From: Halichondria panicea
Lineage: Eukaryota; Porifera; Demospongiae; Suberitida; Halichondriidae
Assembly: GCF_963675165.1 (NCBI RefSeq)
Contig: NC_087383.1
Span: forward strand, 3,874,979-3,938,978
Direction of reading: 5' to 3'
DNA length: 64,000 bases
Part shown: piece after piece, positions 61,799 to 64,000 of the stretch
Numbering within the stretch: the stretch's first letter is position 1
Layout: every line of letters starts with the position of its first letter
The notes under the pieces: model-generated
Seen by the model: only the letters and a program-made list of their open reading frames with translations
What the model was told of the DNA's origin: nothing
The model's database searches: none
Translations under genes and position numbers: made by a program

Positions 61799-62450
61799 TC
61801 CAACATCTAGACGTACGTACATATGGCCAGCCATGGGTTTACTTGCTTGGGTACCGTAAGCCCTTTACTATCTATGGTAAGACCTCGACACTTTTTAATA
61901 TTACGTTTTGCGAAAGTAGAGTTTTCAATGGTGCTATAATTTATGCGAAATGTCCAAGTGTCGCATATTTAGAGGGTCGCCTTATATAGAGGTTTTACGG
62001 TATCTTGTTTTTTGCAAGTGGGTGTATCTTGTAGGTGGGTGTGGTAAATCATGAGCCCCCATCTCTGCCCATCTCCCATTTGCTTTCCATTTGATTCTCA
62101 GCAGCACATGTCAGCAGCTGAAGGAGGATCATGGAGCGGAGGATGAAGCTCGTGCATGCACTGATCGAGCTGAAACTGTAATACTGATTTGTCCCCTGGG
62201 TAAGAATGCAGAGTACTCTGGTACATGGTGAGAATGGAACATGCATGCAGTTTCTGTATTAATTTTACATAGAGTCTATACCTGAAGGCCAGTAGAATAA
62301 GTGTTCTGAATTCAATATACTTAAATGCATGCTGTCAGCTGGATCGTTCTCTGCATGGCCCCTCAAACTTCAGAATCAGGCTCCTAGTGGGCTGTGTATG
62401 TAATCTCCTGTCTAAACTTTTGAACTGTACCATGTGCTAGATCAAAATGG
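61799..62450. other. Unit C flank
   Basis: Parallels the region upstream of the other NLR genes: GCAAGTGGGTGTATCTTGTA and GGTGTGGTAAATCATG (62014-62053) match 42902-42945, and CCTGGGTAAGAATGCAGAGT (62196-62216) matches 53274-53293. A short open segment at about 62110-62180 (QLKEDHGAEDEARAC) could be an exon remnant. The duplication becomes unrecognisable after about 62230. Confidence 0.45.
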
Positions 62451-62649
62451 TACCGTATATAGCGGGTATATTTTGAAGGTATAAATGTTCGTGGTTTTCG
62501 CGGATTAGGCATGAACCGCGAATTTAATATTGCATGCATGCATGCATGCTGCAAAAAGGGCGCTATTCCACGAAAATTAAATCCGCGAAAACCTTTCTAA
62601 AGGCATTTCCGCGAAAATTTATACCCTCGAAATATACCCGCTATACGTA
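62451..62649. mobile_element. TACCGTATATAGCGGG foldback element
   Basis: Left end TACCGTATATAGCGGGTATA and right end TATACCCGCTATACGTA are inverse, as are the inner CGTGGTTTTCGCGGATT/AATCCGCGAAAAC words; 199 bp. The left half alone recurs at 63694-63775. Confidence 0.7.
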
Positions 62650-62707
62650 TGTAAGAGGCTTTTTCTCAACTGATACACGTAGAATAATCATTATAGCTGC
62701 ATGTACT

Positions 62708-62740
62708 AGATCAAGAGTTCATTATGAACTCTTGATCTAG
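62708..62740. repeat. Perfect 33-base palindrome
   Basis: TAGATCAAGAGTTCAT and ATGAACTCTTGATCTA pair exactly around a single centre base, eleven bases before the larger hairpin. Confidence 0.9.
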
Positions 62741-62751
62741 ATCTACACATG

Positions 62752-62921
62752 TACAGTAAAAACAGATTCGTTATAATAACATAAAACATCTCAAATAAAA
62801 TGCATCATTTGAAATTTAATGTAGAAATGACAGAAATTTATGTCATTTCTACATTAAATTTCAAATGATGCATTTTATTTGAGATGTTTTATGTTATTAT
62901 AACGAATCTGTTTTTACTGTA
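62752..62921. repeat. Perfect hairpin, 81-base arms, 8-base loop
   Basis: The arm 62752-62832 (starting TACAGTAAAAACAGATTCG) and the arm 62841-62921 (ending CGAATCTGTTTTTACTGTA) are exact inverse complements with loop GAAATTTA at 62833-62840. Ends read TACAGTA..TACTGTA, so it may be a very young foldback transposon. Another possibility is a double-stranded RNA or small-RNA precursor. Confidence 0.95.
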
Positions 62922-62962
62922 TCGATCGATCGACGTACGTACGTATATATATATATATATCT
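62922..62962. repeat. ATCG, ACGT and AT simple repeats
   Basis: Directly after the hairpin: ATCGATCGATCG, ACGTACGTACGT and nine AT units. Confidence 0.9.
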
Positions 62963-62994
62963 GTACAATTTGGTATGACATCATTAATTTTTCA

Positions 62995-63290
62995 TGTTTC
63001 CAGAGGGGGAATTTTGGCAAATGGGGGGAAATCCCAGGGCTCCCACCCCTCTTCATGAAACCCTGATTATAACCACAGCCACTTGAGATACAATGTGCTA
63101 GCCCTTGTAAAGGTACTTTAGATCGTTGCAAACATCCTAATTTAAGATTTCACGACAGCCAGGTTTTGGGTGAACCTTTATGTATAGATTTACTGTGATG
63201 TAATAGGAGGTGTGGTAAACATTTTGCGGTGCACGTACACCTCCCCCCCCCAAAGTTTTTATCCTATGAAACCCTGACAGCATGTGACAA
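62995..63290. repeat. CAGGGTTTCATCTAG-family remnants
   Basis: CTTCATGAAACCCTG at about 63051-63065 and CCTATGAAACCCTGACAG at 63264-63281, with C runs before each, are two ends of this family in direct order. Confidence 0.5.
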
Positions 63291-64000
63291 AGGTTGAACA
63301 GAACGCCTACTACGGTTTTAAGTACATGGAGTTGCGTACTCTTCCTAATGAACTAGGCCCTGGCAAATTATGCTGGCATAATTGGAGCATAATAGGTTAA
63401 AATTGTGAATTTGGTCAGTTTCGTGCAAATCCAATGGTTCCCTGCTGCTGCTGAACGTGTTTTAAAAGCCTTCTTTACATCTTGAATCTTCAGTTTTGAC
63501 AAATGCATGTACAATACAACAAGAGATAATTTTTTAGTTATGATGAAAAAACATCAATGTGGGGCATAATAGGTTCTTTCCACAAGCATAATAGGCTGAA
63601 TTTGGGGCAGTGCTCAAAAGCATAATAGGCAGAAAAAAGAGCATAATTTGCCAGGGCCTACTTGCTAGTACAGTGGTTTTCCTTACCTTTGCATACCGTT
63701 ATAGCGGGTATATTTCGAGGGTATAAATGTTCGCGGTTTTCGCTGATTGAGCCTGTACCGCGAAAATTTGAATAGTACGCGTGTTCAATATTATTGACCA
63801 CACCTATCGACTATAAGAGGAAAGAAAAAGGAAGGTTGCTGCCCCTGAGCTAGGATAATACAGTTCAAAGAAGCTCAGGCTTGAAAGTTTAAAATAATCA
63901 TGAACAGAATTCAGTTTCTTGCACTATCAGTATGGCATTGCTGTCTGTCTATCATGATCAAACATTGTTTTGCAGTTTTGTGGGTGGGGCTCTCCAGCAT
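63291..64000. other. Intergenic sequence at the window end
   Basis: A repeated GCATAATAGG motif occurs at about 63387, 63564, 63588 and 63620 next to GGCCCTGGCAAATTATGC and its inverse GCATAATTTGCCAGGGCCTA (63353-63372 and 63641-63660), so 63353-63660 is another inverted-ended element. 63694-63775 is a half copy of the TATAGCGGG foldback. Nothing coding is supported. Confidence 0.5.

Overview
The window looks like nuclear DNA from a sponge, most likely a demosponge. It is AT-rich, has many short exons with standard GT..AG introns, and carries Death-NACHT-LRR (NLR-type) genes and a beta-helix/multi-membrane receptor-like gene of the kind expanded in sponges. It is also packed with short inverted-repeat transposons. 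The organism call is inference from gene content; there is no rRNA or mitochondrial marker here.

Layout. (1) 1534-19274 (+) is the 3' part of an NBAS gene, a Sec39-domain subunit of the NRZ tether. I could assemble 47 exons that keep one continuous frame of 1,763 codons to the stop. The introns hold small foldback and inverted-repeat elements, a (GT)184 microsatellite, and an unrecognised frameshifted ORF upstream of the first visible exon. (2) 20-22.2 kb holds a broken RecQ-like helicase fragment and a decayed copy of the next gene. (3) 23537-27617 (+) is a large receptor-like gene whose frame is cut by a 398-bp transposon. Removing the element and one copy of its 5-bp target duplication rejoins the frame exactly. 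(4) 28-32.6 kb is mobile DNA, including a two-exon piggyBac-type transposase (-) with a frameshift and an in-frame stop in its Cys-rich tail. (5) 33.6-37.5 kb is a transposon nest, with at least three inverted-repeat elements bounded by 5-bp direct repeats, one of which contains a kelch-repeat fragment. (6) 38-62 kb is a tandem segmental duplication. Each unit has a Death-NACHT-LRR gene on the minus strand followed by exon-like pieces on the plus strand; unit A includes part of a CENP-E-like kinesin motor. Two NLR genes are intact (963 and 958 codons); the third is a relic carrying two transposon insertions. (7) 62-64 kb is mostly foldback elements, including a perfect 81-bp-arm hairpin.

How the pieces relate. 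NBAS is a housekeeping ER-Golgi traffic gene. The NLR genes are predicted intracellular innate-immune sensors: the Death domain would signal, the NACHT NTPase would oligomerise, and the leucine-rich repeats would sense. The receptor-like gene predicts a secreted-side beta-helix joined to a membrane domain. The rest is largely transposon activity, some of it recent enough to leave clean target-site duplications inside genes.

Limits: exon boundaries were read by eye from frame, splice sites and family similarity. No alignment, domain search or expression data were available. Homology calls for NBAS, NLR, piggyBac and the kinesin motor rest on recognisable motifs; family assignments of the small transposons are tentative.
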